Positions 31,901 through 43,324 of a stretch of DNA of 64,000 bases are shown piece by piece. The translations under genes and the position numbers were made by a program. The DNA is from Pterobdella sp. o SKG-2022. Taxonomy: Eukaryota > Annelida > Clitellata > Hirudinida > Piscicolidae. The notes under the pieces were generated by a model that saw only the letters and a list, made by a program, of their open reading frames with translations, searched no databases and was not told where the DNA came from. Within the stretch, counting starts at the first letter, position 1. Each line of letters begins with the position of its first letter. Where the stretch lies: positions 19,300,589-19,364,588 of the forward strand of contig OZ038320.1 of NCBI GenBank assembly GCA_964035795.1. The letters run 5' to 3'.

Positions 31901-34900
31901 TACAAAAAGCACTTCACTGATTATTCTATAACTAAGAAGTTTCATTAGCTGACCCATGGTTTTTTAATTTCAGCAGTTTACTGTATTTTGCGTGTTTGAA
32001 CGCTTTTTTTCATGAATAGTTTAAGTTCTTCTCGATGGTGTTGATAACGAGTCGTGCCTTCTTTGTTTCTTTTTTTTTTAAATCAATCATTAGCATTTTT
32101 TGTCTTCACCCACAAATTGGATTTCACATTTACCATCATTGCTTTGTCTCTTATCATGTTGTCAATGAGGCCATTTGCCATTTCTGCAGACATTTAGACC
32201 AGATAATTTAACTTCCGTGCCGCACCCTTCCATGGTTAAGTTTTTTTACTTACCATTCTATTCTTTTGTTCATCAATCAGATTCTACAGCCAACAAGAAT
32301 AATTGTCTAAAAGTTTTCTATAATTTATGAGGCTAATCGTTCAAAAAATTTTCTACATTAGTCTTGTTTTTACTAAAGTAATTTGTCTTCAAAATAGTAG
32401 TAAGGCTAGAGTTCAAAACGTTTTTGTCTTATTCAGCTTTTGAATGGATTTTACCTTATAAAGAATTTTTTTTGGTGGTTAGGTTTAAAATGTGGATAAT
32501 AATAATAGATTTGTCTTGGGTCGTAATATTCTAAAGTTTGATCACTCCAGTTTCAATTTAAACTTCTTTTGTACAGCTGTTGTTTTCAAATTTTTTGGTT
32601 CTTTTTTTGGTTTATTTGATGCTTTATTAAAAATAGTAAGGTAGTTGATGTTCTGATTTGTTAATGTAGTGGTTAGTCAAATCGAGGTTGTTATGTAAAA
32701 AAATGTTGTTGGAGTCTTTCAAAATTTATAGATATTTATGTCTGTAAATTTACCAATTAAGTTGAACTTTCAAATTTTTAAAATTGGGTTTTTGTTAAAG
32801 TTGGTTTAACATTCATATAGTATCGTTATTAATTTTTTTAATATTTTTCTTTTTGTTTGAATTGCTTTTTATATTTAGTTTTTCAATAATTTTGTTTTTA
32901 CTTTTAGGAAAATGATCAAAGATAAACTTTGATTAGTATCAAATCATATTTTCAAACGGAAAAGTTTCAATTTAAAAAAGCCAAAAAGCTTTTGTTATTA
33001 TTGACACACTTTGAAAAAAGATAGAAAAAATCGAAATTCTTTATTTTTCTTTTTCCTTTCTCTCATAGCCCTCTCCACTCTACTTCAGTTAGCACAATTA
33101 AGTTGCAAACTATAATATTATTTTATTTCATTTTTTTTTTGTTTTTTAAATATTTTTCTATATTTTTATTTTCTTTAATTATTAATTGTTTCCACCATCT
33201 CCATAAATCTTCACATAATTTCATCTTATTCTATACGTTCTACGCTATCTATCTCCCCTTCTATTTAAATTTTTTTATCTACCTATTAACACTTTCTGTT
33301 ATTTCATTCCATCACACTCATTTATCCTTTTTTCATTTGTTTTTGTGCAGAAGTGAAATGAGGGCATTGAGATGTCTTGGCAATATATCTAGCCGATTTT
33401 AAGTATTTATTTGAAAAGCAAACTTAAAATTTACACCGTAATGCTTCAGATAGTAGTTTTCACACAAACCAACATTGTCACTTAATTCTTACTCAATGAA
33501 GAAGACATGAGTTGAGTTAGAAATGCGGTCTGTCACGAAGGCGAGGGAGCTTAAAAGTAGTAATTCTAAAGAAAATAAAAATCTCATCAAGTTATTCAAA
33601 ACTCAAAATAAAATTGAAAAACTGTAGAAATTAGGTTCTTTTTTAAAATTAATTCAACCTTTCCAATAATTTATTATTGATACTTCCTTGAAAAGACATA
33701 GATTTTGATGCAGATGAAAAAAACAAAAATTTGAGTGTTTCGAAACTTCACTATTACAAAACTGATGATGGTTAAAATTTATCAAGAGTCAAAAAAGAAA
33801 CTTGATATCAATTTTTATAAAAGCTTTCGGGGAAAAAATATACAAAAATAAAGACTATACGTTTTTCTAGTATTTTCTATTATTATTTTCATTTTTTATG
33901 AGATTTTTGTTGAGTTTTTTAGCTACTCGTGAAGAATTCTTAAGAAACATTGAAAAGTTCAAAATCGCGTTTGTACAGTGTTGAATGCATTCAAAAGTTC
34001 ATTTATATCTTAGTGAAAGCATTCCATGACAAACTTTTCAAATAGTTGAATGAAATGAAAGAAAGGTCGTGTGGTTGTCCTTCCATTCTTCCGGGGAATT
34101 CATTCTCTTCTCAATACTTTCAATTTATTTCAGATATTTAGCAAAAGCTTACAAACATTTTTGATATAACAAATTTGAGAAAAAGTATTAAAGTAAAAAA
34201 GTACAAAGAACGATCAATTCATGATGAGGTTTTTTATGCTAATTCAATTCAAATTTTTCCTTCAATTTCAGATGAAAAAATTGAAATTCTCTTGTTCTCT
34301 TACTGCCCTGGTTTCCAAATGTTTTTTGAAACAATTAACTGGTTGGAACTGACCAACACAAACAATAAATCTTTTATATTGCAAAAATTTCAAGTTTCGC
34401 TATCAGCAAGCTGAAGAAATAAATTTTTTAGCTTATACTTAAATCAGTTAATATTTTATTTAAAATCATTGTCACAGAAATTTCTAAAAATTCAAACTAA
34501 AAAAAATTATAAGAATTTTATAAAAATCTGTATTATAATTTTAAATGTTATCGGTGCTAAGCAAATCATTAGAATGTTCGAAATGTAGAACTTTTCAAAA
34601 TGAATACATGAATACTAATCAGACTTGAAACAAAAAACTTTTTATAATTGAATCTCATTTTAATATTCCATTGAAAGTAGTATTGAAGACAATCTTTCAA
34701 TCGTTCTTTCTTATCTTGATCGCTTCTATACTAAAACTTCTTTTCTACTCAGTTACTTCACTGTTTCATCCATATAACTCAAATCTACCTTCACTTTCTA
34801 TGACTTCAAAAAAAATACTAAGCAGTTTTTTGTAAAGCGTTTTGAAGGACAAAGTGGCACTATAAATATATAATCACATGATGGATGGATTTTAAGTTAC

Positions 34901-37900
34901 TTCAAGATTGACTAAAAATTAAAAACATCATACTTTTGAATGGATATCAAAGTGCGTTCGGAAATGAACTGATAAATCATGGAAAACAAAAAAAATTTTT
35001 TTTTTGAACTTCTAATAATTTTATTTTTGAAAAAATCGATTCAAATATCAATTTTTTCAGGCACAATATGTCAAATAGATAATTAAATCTCCACGGTAAA
35101 TAATTTTTAATGCTGTGTTTTGAGTAAATTTTTAAAAATAAGCTTTCCAAATATATTAATTTGCTTAACACGTTATCAAAGCTCAAACATCACTTGTATA
35201 TATTCATAACTTTGGAAAAAATGGTGCCATTTAATCGGGACAGTAATTTTAATACAAAGCTGCTAAGCACAATCATTATTAATATATTATCATTTTTATA
35301 GAAATAGTTGTATTGAAATAACTTTGTTCAAAAAAATAAAAGACTTGAATCACTAAAGATACAAGTTTCTCAACATTAAAGTAATTAAAAGTTTGAACAA
35401 AACGTACTAATATACGAACTTTCGATTCATAACGGTGGAAAATCAAAATGCGTGTTAATACCATTCAAAAACATTAGAAAAATTGTAAATTTTTTAATGT
35501 GAGCTATGAAAAGTTAAGAAAAATGAATATTCTCAATGAAAAAGAAATTTTCCAAAAAGTATTTCACTTATTAAATTCAAAAAGTTTCTTGCTTATAAAC
35601 CAAATTGATCTTAAACTCTTCGAAAAATTGTCTATCAAAAATAAATAAGTTTCCTATTTAAAAATTAATTTTATGAAAACAAAAAACTCATTTTGAAATA
35701 CGGTTTTGAAAACGTCTTTTGTAAAATTCATATTTTTAGTATTAATTTAGCTTTTTAGAGACATCGTATGTTTTTTTAAATGAGAATTTTGTACAACTTT
35801 CGTGTGAGACTAGTTATTTAAAATAAAAATTTATTCAAAATTAAGTAAAAATTTTTTTGACTACCATTATTTATTAGTTTTTTAGCTTATTTTCTCAAAA
35901 TCTAAAAACTAATAATATTTCAGCCAAGACCTTTAAATTATATTTCATCAATAACAAAGTACTTTCAAGATTGATATTACATTAACCATTTATTAATTCA
36001 ACAGTTAAGCCAAAAATCGTATGTTCTAAAGAAATTTATAAAGTTAAACTGCATGACAGCATCAACCTCACTTGTGAAGTCGACTCCAACCCAGAACCTC
36101 AAGTACCTACTCTTGATTCAAAAGCTTTCGGCACACTGAAAATATATTTCATTCCCAAATATGCATACAAAATCTATTGGAAAGTTTCCTATAAAAACTA
36201 ATATATAAATTTCTTGTTTATTTTTAAACTTCAAAATGAGAAGGATTTTCGATACATTCATTTTCTTAAGAACAATAACTTCCGTGAGTTCAACTCCATC
36301 AAAAAACATTTGTTTGAAAAAATCAAAAAATTTTTATCACAAAAAGATGAATAAGATTTTTTAAGATATGTCTAGTTCAATTTTTAATTGAGTATTACAA
36401 ATGTCAGATCCGATGGTATAACAAGCATGGAGAGCTCCGAGCCAACAAAGTGCATGCAATTAAATTAAAAGTGAGTTCACTCTATTAGACATTTTTAAGA
36501 AATTTGTTTTAAAATTTTATTCGATTAAGTTTTGTTTTTATTTGATTTACGTTGAGCGCTAAATTTCATCCAGAAGAAAGCATTTTAATTATTAAAAAGC
36601 TATAAAAGCAAAGAAAATAGGAAAGTATCAAACTTTATCACAAAAATATGCAAATGAATCAAAAAGTTATAAATAAAATTAATTACTCAAAAACTTGCGA
36701 TGTGAAAAATGGTTGGAGATATTCAAGTCAGTTAGGAAAAGCAACGAAAACAAACTGCCTCAAAAAAAACTGATTAATCTCTAATTTTGTATTGAAACTA
36801 CTCATTTGTTTGATTCCATCAACCATATAAACTTTTCCATTAAAATGAAGCGTTTGGCTAAGACACCTGATTGTTGGTGCTTTTAAAATGTCTAACTAAT
36901 CTTCTATTTAAAGTTCCCAAATAGATCTATCAATTTTCAAAAAGTAGTTTTACTAACGTTATTAAAAATTTATTTCATCGAAATAGCCAATTTTCATATC
37001 TCATTCGTGCTTGCAATTGTTATGGATGCCAAATAAATTCAAAAATAATTTTTAATGACTATTGTTATAATAACAATAAAAGAAATGTTGAAACAGCAAA
37101 AAAATTTAGAATAACAATAATGATAACGATAATAACAATAATAATAATTTATCATGCTGACGATGCCTATGTGGAAGACAAATTCCAAATTAAGACCTCG
37201 AAACGGTAAACATGGAAGTATTTGAAGTCCAAATGAAAAATAAATTTGACCGAAGAGATTCATTTTAACCTTGCTTTTCTGCTCTCTTTTTGCACTCTTA
37301 GTGATCTTTTGACGAAAATGAAACACTTGCCGTGCTGATATGCAAAGATGAAAAATGAAATAACACCAATCATTTATTTTATATAAATGATCTGAAACTT
37401 CACAGCTAAATAAACCTTTTATGGAATTGATTTTGAAGATAGTCAAACAATTTAGCTACAAAATTTATATGCAATTCGTTCTAAAACAATACGAAAATGT
37501 AACAATAAAAAAAGAAAATTAGAAAAAAGCACGAGTATTCACATCAATAAAGATGAAATAATAAAAAAAGTGTGAAGTACACAAACATTTAAATATCAGG
37601 GACTTAAGAAATCATTTTAAAGCTAACACCAACAAATGAGAAAAATAATCAAAAAGTTCACAATGTAAAGCTCAAGATGATATTGAGCATAAATTAGCCT
37701 TGCTTAACTAATGGAAATCAACTAGGTCATGTTTGAATTACTTTGTGGTGGATGAATGTTTCGAAAGAGATTTTTTGAAGCCGAATTAATTCGACCACAA
37801 TCAAAGTGCACCACTTTTGAGTTAAAGAGCATGCTAAAGTTTTATGGTAAGGATATACTTACCTGAAATTCTAGCTACTTTTCTTAATAAATGTACTAAT

Positions 37901-40900
37901 TTTTTCTCATAAATCGACGTTTAACATTGTAAATATAATAGTTGAAAACAATAATCTAGCCAAGCCGAGTAGAATGAACGACACAACAGAGCAGCAAAAT
38001 ATATGCACTAAAGAACATGCATAAAGTTGAGTTCAAAAGTCGAAAAAGAATAGTATAAACATGCCTTAAATAAAAAGAGGAGAACAAATTCACTATGAGA
38101 AAACCAACCTGTACAGCACCAAGGCCAAAAAACCAGTAACATAGAACAGTAGCTGAAAATTTTTATCCTTAAATGTCGTTGTGCCATCAGATGTAAACAG
38201 AGTCACTATAAAACAAACATCCATAGTTACGAGTACATTTTTTTGTAGCAGAAAAGACTTGAGCAGCAAGTTGGAAACACTGCCTGACTAAAACTTAAAA
38301 GCTTTGAAAATAGTAACAGCTTAACAGTCTAAATTTCATGATAAATTGTTTTTTTGGCAGAAAAACAGATAGCTCCGATGAAAATCAATTCATAAAAGTC
38401 GCATCTAACTGCATCAGATAAGGCTGTTGGTGAAACCCTGCAATGGTTTCAATTTCAATATTTTAACATTTTTTGTGAAAATAATAAGACAGAAAAATAA
38501 TGTCCATGCTTGCTTCAAATAATTAGCATCGTCTTAAAAGATATAAAAATGCTCATTTTGGTATAAAAAAAAACTTTTAGAAAACATAAACATCGTAAAT
38601 TATTTTTTGAGACTACGTGAAGAACTTATTGACACAAAGTTCCTCATTGCGTGGCTGGCATCCGTGAGAGAGGAGTGCAATAATTGAACTTAATATCGCA
38701 CTTTGAGTTTATTTAAATTTAATGCATTTTCAAAAGCGACTTGTTAATGTAAAGCGCGTTTACATTTAGTGTTTTTTGTTTACTCAACTTTTTTTCTGTT
38801 TTGTAAAAACCAATCATGCAAAATGCTCACAAGAAATGAAAACTGTTTGACTTTATATTTTATCAAGTTTTTGTTCACTTATTTAGAAATTAAAAATTTA
38901 AATTCCCAGCCAAGACGAAAACAGAATTTCCGTAAGCGACAACAGCCACACCATGATGGGGACCAATTCAAACACTTCTACAACAAAGCAAATAATAACC
39001 ACAGAACTAGATTAAATAATACCAAGTTTACTGTTTATCTTTTTATAACAAAAATGAGAGAAGGGTTTTTTGGAAGTTACACCATAGAAGCCAAAAATGA
39101 GATTGGTGTATCGAACACAAGCATCAGTGTGCACCGCGTACCCAGGTCTCCTCGGCCCACCTCAAGACGCAAAAACTCTTCGCGACTAAAAGGAAGGAGT
39201 AAGTTGCTGAGTTAAACTTTGATACTAATAAAAATTCTTTCATTCATCACCAGTTTCAATCTATCTCATTTTTAATCTTTCACGCCTTTTATTGCCTCCT
39301 TTGGTCATTTCCATGCCGCTTTTAATGTTTTAGTCGTTTTTTTCAATTTCTAAAACAAATATTCATACAAAAGAAGTTCTCACTTTTTGAATATATTTCA
39401 GGTTTATTTCTATGAATTTGTCAAACTAAATTATTTATCAACTTTGAAAAATTTATTTTTAAACGTTAAAAAATGTTCATCAAAGATTCTTAGAAATTTA
39501 GTTTGAAAAAACTTATAAATTCAGATTCTTGCGACCTTTAAAATCTTTTTAGGTCATTAAGCTTGTATCCGAATTTAAATGAAAATTTGTAGATGAAAGT
39601 TAAAATATATTAATTAGCATTAACGTTTTAAAAAATCTAGAGTTTAAAAATGTATATTTTCAATCAAAAATTAAACCGTCTTATTTCTGTACCTTACCCA
39701 ACTGCAAGTTCAAAGCAATCTTATTTCAAATATTTTTACTGTTCGATTTCAAATTCTACTTTTGGGAAACTGGAAAAGTTTTTTAAAGTGAAATTTTAAA
39801 TTATTCACCATGAAAGGCTTGAAAATATATTTTTAACCTACAATTGAACCTTTTAGTATTTCAAAAAAAAATTTCGAATTTGAAAAAATAATAAATTCTT
39901 TCCCTAAAAAATAATTTATTAGGAAAGTAAAAATTGAGAAAATGGTAGAATAGATGACAGCCGTTAGAGTCCTAAAATGTCCATTAAAACCTCCTCCAAC
40001 AAATGACACAATAGAAGTGTATTAAGTATTTAAACTTTTCAAAAACTGTTTCAGTGAATTTATGATAAAACATATTTCACAATTCAAATAATTTTCCAGT
40101 TTTCTTTGAAAAAAAAACATTTTTAGTTTTGAATATTTTAACAACGAGGTTTCTAACCATTAACTTGATGTACCTTCAAGACTCGACCCAACCACGATTA
40201 CAAATTTGACATGTCTCCACCAAACTAAAACAACTTCAAATCAAAAATTTTTGAAAAAGCATGAAAACTTCAATATTTTATTCCATAAAGTTGTTTTTTC
40301 CACTTTAATTAAATAATGTATGTAAGCATTTGATTTTAATGGAATGCTTTGCGTCAAAAGCACATCGTAGCCATCATTAATCACGATAAAAATTCAATAA
40401 ATAAAACAAAAAAGTTGATAAATGTTATTTACTTATCATGCACCAGACCTCCACATATAAAACGCCTAACTTTTTCAAAATTTCATCTGTATTTTATAGT
40501 ATTTTGGTCTTTGTTCCGCAATTCATCTTTAAAGGTTATTAGTTATTTCAAGTTCTACAGTATAAATTTTTGTCCATTAGTGCAAACGTCTAAGTTAATT
40601 ATAGATTTTTAGCAGATCTGGCATACATTTTGGCATTCGAAATAAGTTTTCAAAATATACAACTAGTCTAGCGTTTTATAAAGATAGACTCATTAAAAAT
40701 CAAAGGTTTGATCCAATAAATGCTCACCGTGAAGCATTTAAAAATATTAGCAATTGAATTGGCTGCATAAAGTTTTCATTATAAGAATTCATACATTTAG
40801 AAAATACAAGTCTGAGGCTTGCAAATTTGAATAAATGGACTTTAATGAAATAAGAATAAACAGTCAAAATATTATTTTTGCACTAGTTGAGTTTTTAGAA

Positions 40901-42226
40901 CACATTTGAAAATCTTCTATCAAAAATGTAATGCAATGTAATGCGGTATTTATAAAGCGCTTTTCCTTATAGTTCAAAGCGCTTGCTACAAATTAAATGT
41001 AGCGAAAACACATTGTAGAACAGGTGCTAATTGTCGGCCCACGCGGGATTGAACCAGGTAACTTTAGATTTTTAGTCTAATGCTCAACCATTGAGCTATA
41101 GGGGCCGACAAATGGCGGAAAACATTTTAAAATTTCTTTATTCGATTGGTTTTTTACAATTTCTCTACAGAGTTTGAGGACATTGAAGCATTTGCAACGG
41201 TTTTCTTAATCATTCAATCAAAGATTTATTTTTATTTTTAAAACAAGCATTTCAATTTTTTCTGCAATACTATTTAATACTCAATTATTAAATATTTATA
41301 TTAAGTATTTCAAAATATTAAGTATATTAAATTTTAAGTATTTCAAAAGATCATAAAAATTGGAATTGGCTGCGATAAAAATATAAGTAATGAAACTGTA
41401 CGCCTCAAAAAAGAATACTTCAAATCATGTTTCAATTATTGAAAAGTAAAAGCTCAAAACAAAAGTGAACGAAACTATTATATAGTTCTCGACATTCTTG
41501 ACATTTTAAAATTCTGTGCCCAATATTCAACCCCTACACAGTATATTTCAAGTTTTTTGTTGTTTAAAAAGTTCAAACTATGTTTTGAATAAATAAATAC
41601 AATTTATTATCAAGTTCATTTTTTTCAACATTCTTTTCTTTTATCTTTCATTACAAACGTTTCAAACAACCAGTAATCCTTCTGCGTTCAAACGATGTTT
41701 TATAAGAAGAAAACTGACAAATTTTTTCCAAAACTGAAAACATTATAATTCATTTTTGTGAATAAAAAATTATTTTTGTGAAATGTAGATAAATATGGTA
41801 TTTTTATAAAAAATAAGTTATTCTGTTTCAAATTTTCAAGTATTTCAAAGTTATGAATGAAACATAATGTATTCATATGTTAACCATACATGCAAAAATT
41901 GATCTTCCTACCTAATACTTTTTCCCTTGTTTCATTATTATATTTTTAAAATCTATCTTTTTTATACTTTTTTGTCTTTAAATTCTAAAATTAACTCTTC
42001 AATATTTTATTTGATTTTTTTCTTGCCTAAAGTTTCTATGATTGTTTTAGAAAATGTTTTGTATGCAACTTTTTGGAATAAAATGCATAACCAAATAATC
42101 CACTTTCGAATGTTTAATCAGTTTCACTCCAACCACAACACAGTCAAAACGTATACTTCCACGGGAACACGACTCTTAAGCATCCGCTTCTTCCTCATTA
42201 TTTGGACCTTCTTAATCATCTCATGA
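19917..42226 (+). CDS. Three-Ig-domain cell-surface adhesion protein, probable GPI-type tail (signal exon not found)
   Basis: Exons: 19917-20038, 20960-21082, 21210-21290, 22729-22822, 25901-26006, 30104-30266, 36005-36102, 36408-36470, 38910-39198, 42144-42226. All junctions agree in phase and give 406 residues after the missing first exon. Ig1 (V-like, residues 8-108) has NFTVTC (C23) and EDSGVLEC (C93). Ig2 (C2-set like nephrin/Kirrel relatives, 110-229) has LNCTAW (C141) and KDFLCQA (C209). Ig3 (I-set-like, 231-356) has NLTCEV (C253), IRWY (W265) and SYTIEAKNEIG, where Ile replaces the second cysteine. The last exon ends in a hydrophobic tail (LLSIRFFLIIWTFLIIS, then stop) with no cytoplasmic part, as in GPI-anchored proteins. 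Eight or so N-glycosylation sequons are present. The first exon starts in phase 2, so a signal-peptide exon must lie upstream; I could not find it. A cell-adhesion role is inferred from the fold. The last junction is the least certain. Confidence 0.88.
22960..24350 (-). mobile_element. Decayed Tc1/mariner-like transposon with double terminal repeats
   Basis: The element is about 1.39 kb, flanked by TA on both sides (22958-22959 and 24351-24352), as expected for Tc1/mariner insertion. Each end carries two copies of a related repeat: outer left 22960-22990 (ACGAAATTGTCATACGCCC), inner left 23135-23160, inner right 24150-24175 and outer right 24321-24350, with the right pair inverted relative to the left. 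Copies at one end are about 175 nt apart, resembling the IR/DR arrangement of some Tc1 elements. The minus strand carries transposase remnants. It lies in an intron of the Ig-domain gene. Confidence 0.88.
23257..24015 (-). pseudogene. Tc1-like transposase remnant, frameshifted and internally deleted
   Basis: The start at 24015 gives MPKGIKLSSEEQVKIL and a helix-turn-helix region ending in IIRRSKK. A one-base frameshift near 23910 then moves the reading frame into VILKSPEKY, followed by a second DNA-binding segment (TRRLIRQA). The middle part, which should hold the first catalytic Asp, is missing. The C-terminal half from 23580 keeps FQQDNAPIH (second Asp) and DSNPIENVWG (third acidic residue). 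The copy cannot make an active transposase; its ends might still be recognised by a related enzyme. Confidence 0.88.
25035..25730 (+). pseudogene. Decayed non-LTR retrotransposon reverse transcriptase fragment
   Basis: The stretch GIVYVDDFDFISE (around 25115-25150) matches the reverse-transcriptase catalytic box (Y-x-DD). Just upstream, in another frame, GLFPVLSQYI resembles the preceding RT motif, which implies a frameshift. Further down, from 25532, TEVHKLRMEETNELERDKTW resembles the segment that follows the palm in LINE enzymes. Stops and frame changes separate these pieces. The fragment lies in the same Ig-gene intron as the Tc1-like element, just before the exon at 25901. No tail or target-site duplication was seen. 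Confidence 0.7.
26007..30103 (+). other. Ig-gene intron, no further content
   Basis: Bounded by a GTGAGT donor at 26007 and a TTGCAG acceptor ending at 30103. It contains the 19-bp tandem repeat and otherwise AT-rich sequence. Confidence 0.7.
28882..28938 (+). repeat. Three tandem copies of a 19-bp unit
   Basis: AATATAAATGTATAGTATG is repeated exactly twice and a third time with two changes. It lies in an Ig-gene intron. Confidence 0.8.
30267..36004 (+). other. Largest Ig-gene intron (5.7 kb)
   Basis: GTAAGT donor at 30267, acceptor AACAG ending at 36004. It holds the pyrimidine-rich tract near 33 kb and no exon I can support. Confidence 0.7.
33040..33355 (+). other. Long pyrimidine-rich tract
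   Basis: About 315 nt in which the plus strand is strongly enriched in T and C, ending at TTTTGTGCAG. It lies in the large Ig-gene intron 30267-36004. The sequence right after this AG has an early stop in each frame, so a real exon is not supported. Confidence 0.5.
36471..38909 (+). other. Ig-gene intron
   Basis: GTGAGT donor at 36471, acceptor TCCCAG ending at 38909. It contains the AAT/AAC-rich tract and nothing else recognisable. Confidence 0.7.
37063..37150. repeat. AAT/AAC-rich low-complexity tract
   Basis: Irregular runs of AATAAC, AATGAT and AATAAT units in the Ig-gene intron between 36471 and 38909. Noncoding. Confidence 0.6.
39199..42143 (+). other. Last Ig-gene intron
   Basis: GTAAGT donor at 39199. 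Acceptor AACACAG ending at 42143 was chosen because it keeps phase 1 and leads into the hydrophobic tail. A second possible acceptor 15 nt upstream would read a different frame. Contains the SINE. Confidence 0.55.
40926..41110 (-). mobile_element. tRNA-derived SINE, about 185 nt
   Basis: The head (41107-41035, minus strand) folds like a tRNA. It has a Pol III A box (TAGCTCAATGGTTGAGC), a B box (GGTTCAATCCC), an anticodon stem TTAGA/TCTAA with loop CTAAAAA, and a 7-bp acceptor stem with one mismatch. The T stem has a C-C mismatch and the apparent anticodon AAA is unusual, so a working tRNA is unlikely. The body holds two GCGCTTT motifs and ends in a short ATTGCATTACATT repeat, as SINE tails often do. 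It lies in the last intron of the Ig-domain gene, in antisense orientation. Confidence 0.7.
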
Positions 42227-42704
42227 TCAAATAAGAAATTCAAAGTCTCTATAAGTTTTCAAAACGTGGATTTTATTTTTATTTATTGTTAAAAGTCAAA
42301 TTGTAATATTGAATTGGTATCTTTTACACTATAACACCCATACAAGTCGTTTTTGATCTTTTGAATTTTTATTGTTTTTTTTAACCGTAAGGTTAGTTAA
42401 GCTATTCTTGAATAATATTTTTTATATGATATAATCATTAAAAATAATTTTTAAACTAGATTGAAATGTTAATATAGGCAACTTCAACGCCCATACCAGC
42501 CACATACGAATTGTTATTATTTTTATGATAGTACCATGATGTATTTGTCAATAAGCCAATAGGGTTTAAAACTTTATATCAATTTCAATACAAGTTTTAT
42601 CAATTATTTAAATTGCTTAACATAGCTTTGAAGAGCATAAGGTCACATTGAAACTGCTTTACCTCTTTTCAAATGGTTTTTTACAAAAAAGCTAGATACG
42701 AATC

Positions 42705-42710
42705 AATAAA
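42705..42710 (+). terminator. Possible poly(A) signal for the Ig-domain gene
   Basis: AATAAA about 480 nt after the Ig gene stop codon and 59 nt before the start of the small candidate gene. Chance occurrence is possible. Confidence 0.3.
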
Positions 42711-42768
42711 AAAATTGAACTAAAAAATCCGGTTACTCAGCACAAAAACTTGAAAAACACTGTTGCAA

Positions 42769-43274
42769 ATGGAATTTGATGCTTTAGCTGCAATATTTAC
42801 TATTGATGAACAACGCTCATCATGGGAAAACAGGTGCAAATTTTTGCTGCTTATGATCAAATAAACACCAAAAACGGACATTCAAAACTAAATTTCAGTA
42901 AATGCACAAAAAAAATGCTTAAAAGTTTTACAAGGTTGGGAAACGTTTTATAGGAAATGCAAATGGGAAACTATTAACGATGGATCGAATTTTACAACAA
43001 AAGATTTTTAAAGTGCGCCTCAGGTCAACCTGCCTTCATCCAAGCAGACAACTACCGAGGAACTATAAAAATAACATAAAAAAGCATCATTCCAAATTGA
43101 AAAAAAGATATTACCATTATGAATCAAAACTGTGTTCAAACAAAAACATCATGATAATCCATCAGTGGAGAAAATATGTTTGTTTTCAACCCTCCACCAA
43201 CCTCGTTGGATGATGTTTTTCGAAAGAAATCTGAGAATGAAGCTTTTGCCCCAAACAAAGGTTGGCTGCCTTGA
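42769..43274 (+). CDS. Candidate small two-exon gene, 57 residues, unrecognised
   Basis: Exon 1 is 42769-42833: it starts MEFDALAAIF and ends after WEN with the donor AG|gtgcaa. Exon 2 is 43166-43274: acceptor atcag|T, then GENMFVFNPPPTSLDD, ending in NKGWLP and TGA. Both exons are phase 2 at the junction, so the frame is continuous. Reading upstream of the ATG in frame meets a TGA, so the ATG is a natural start. An AATAAA lies 45 nt after the stop and is followed by a GT-rich stretch, as expected of a real 3' end. Base composition is richer in G+C than the surroundings. I do not recognise a family. Other open segments between the exons (42950-43080) could be further exons, so the model may be incomplete. 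Confidence 0.45.
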
Positions 43275-43318
43275 TCGAAGGTTGAGGTTGTGAAGGGAAA
43301 CAGTTGTAAAAAAGTTGC

Positions 43319-43324
43319 AATAAA
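43319..43324 (+). terminator. Poly(A) signal AATAAA for the small candidate gene
   Basis: A canonical AATAAA lies 45 nt past the TGA at 43272-43274. A GT-rich stretch (GAGTGTGG) follows about 15 nt later, which fits a cleavage and polyadenylation site. Confidence 0.45.

Noticed and set aside
37039..37446. 135-codon minus-strand open frame
   Set aside because: Low complexity (Tyr/Ile/Phe/Cys runs from AT-rich simple sequence), no family match, inside an Ig-gene intron.
38910..39040. Apparent frameshift in the third Ig domain (an alternative frame reads DENRISVSDN)
   Set aside because: The phase-0 frame from the acceptor stays open through to SYTIEAKNEIG, so no frameshift is needed.
41035..41107. 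Functional tRNA gene
   Set aside because: Mismatched T stem, odd anticodon AAA and the attached SINE body and tail argue for a tRNA-derived element.
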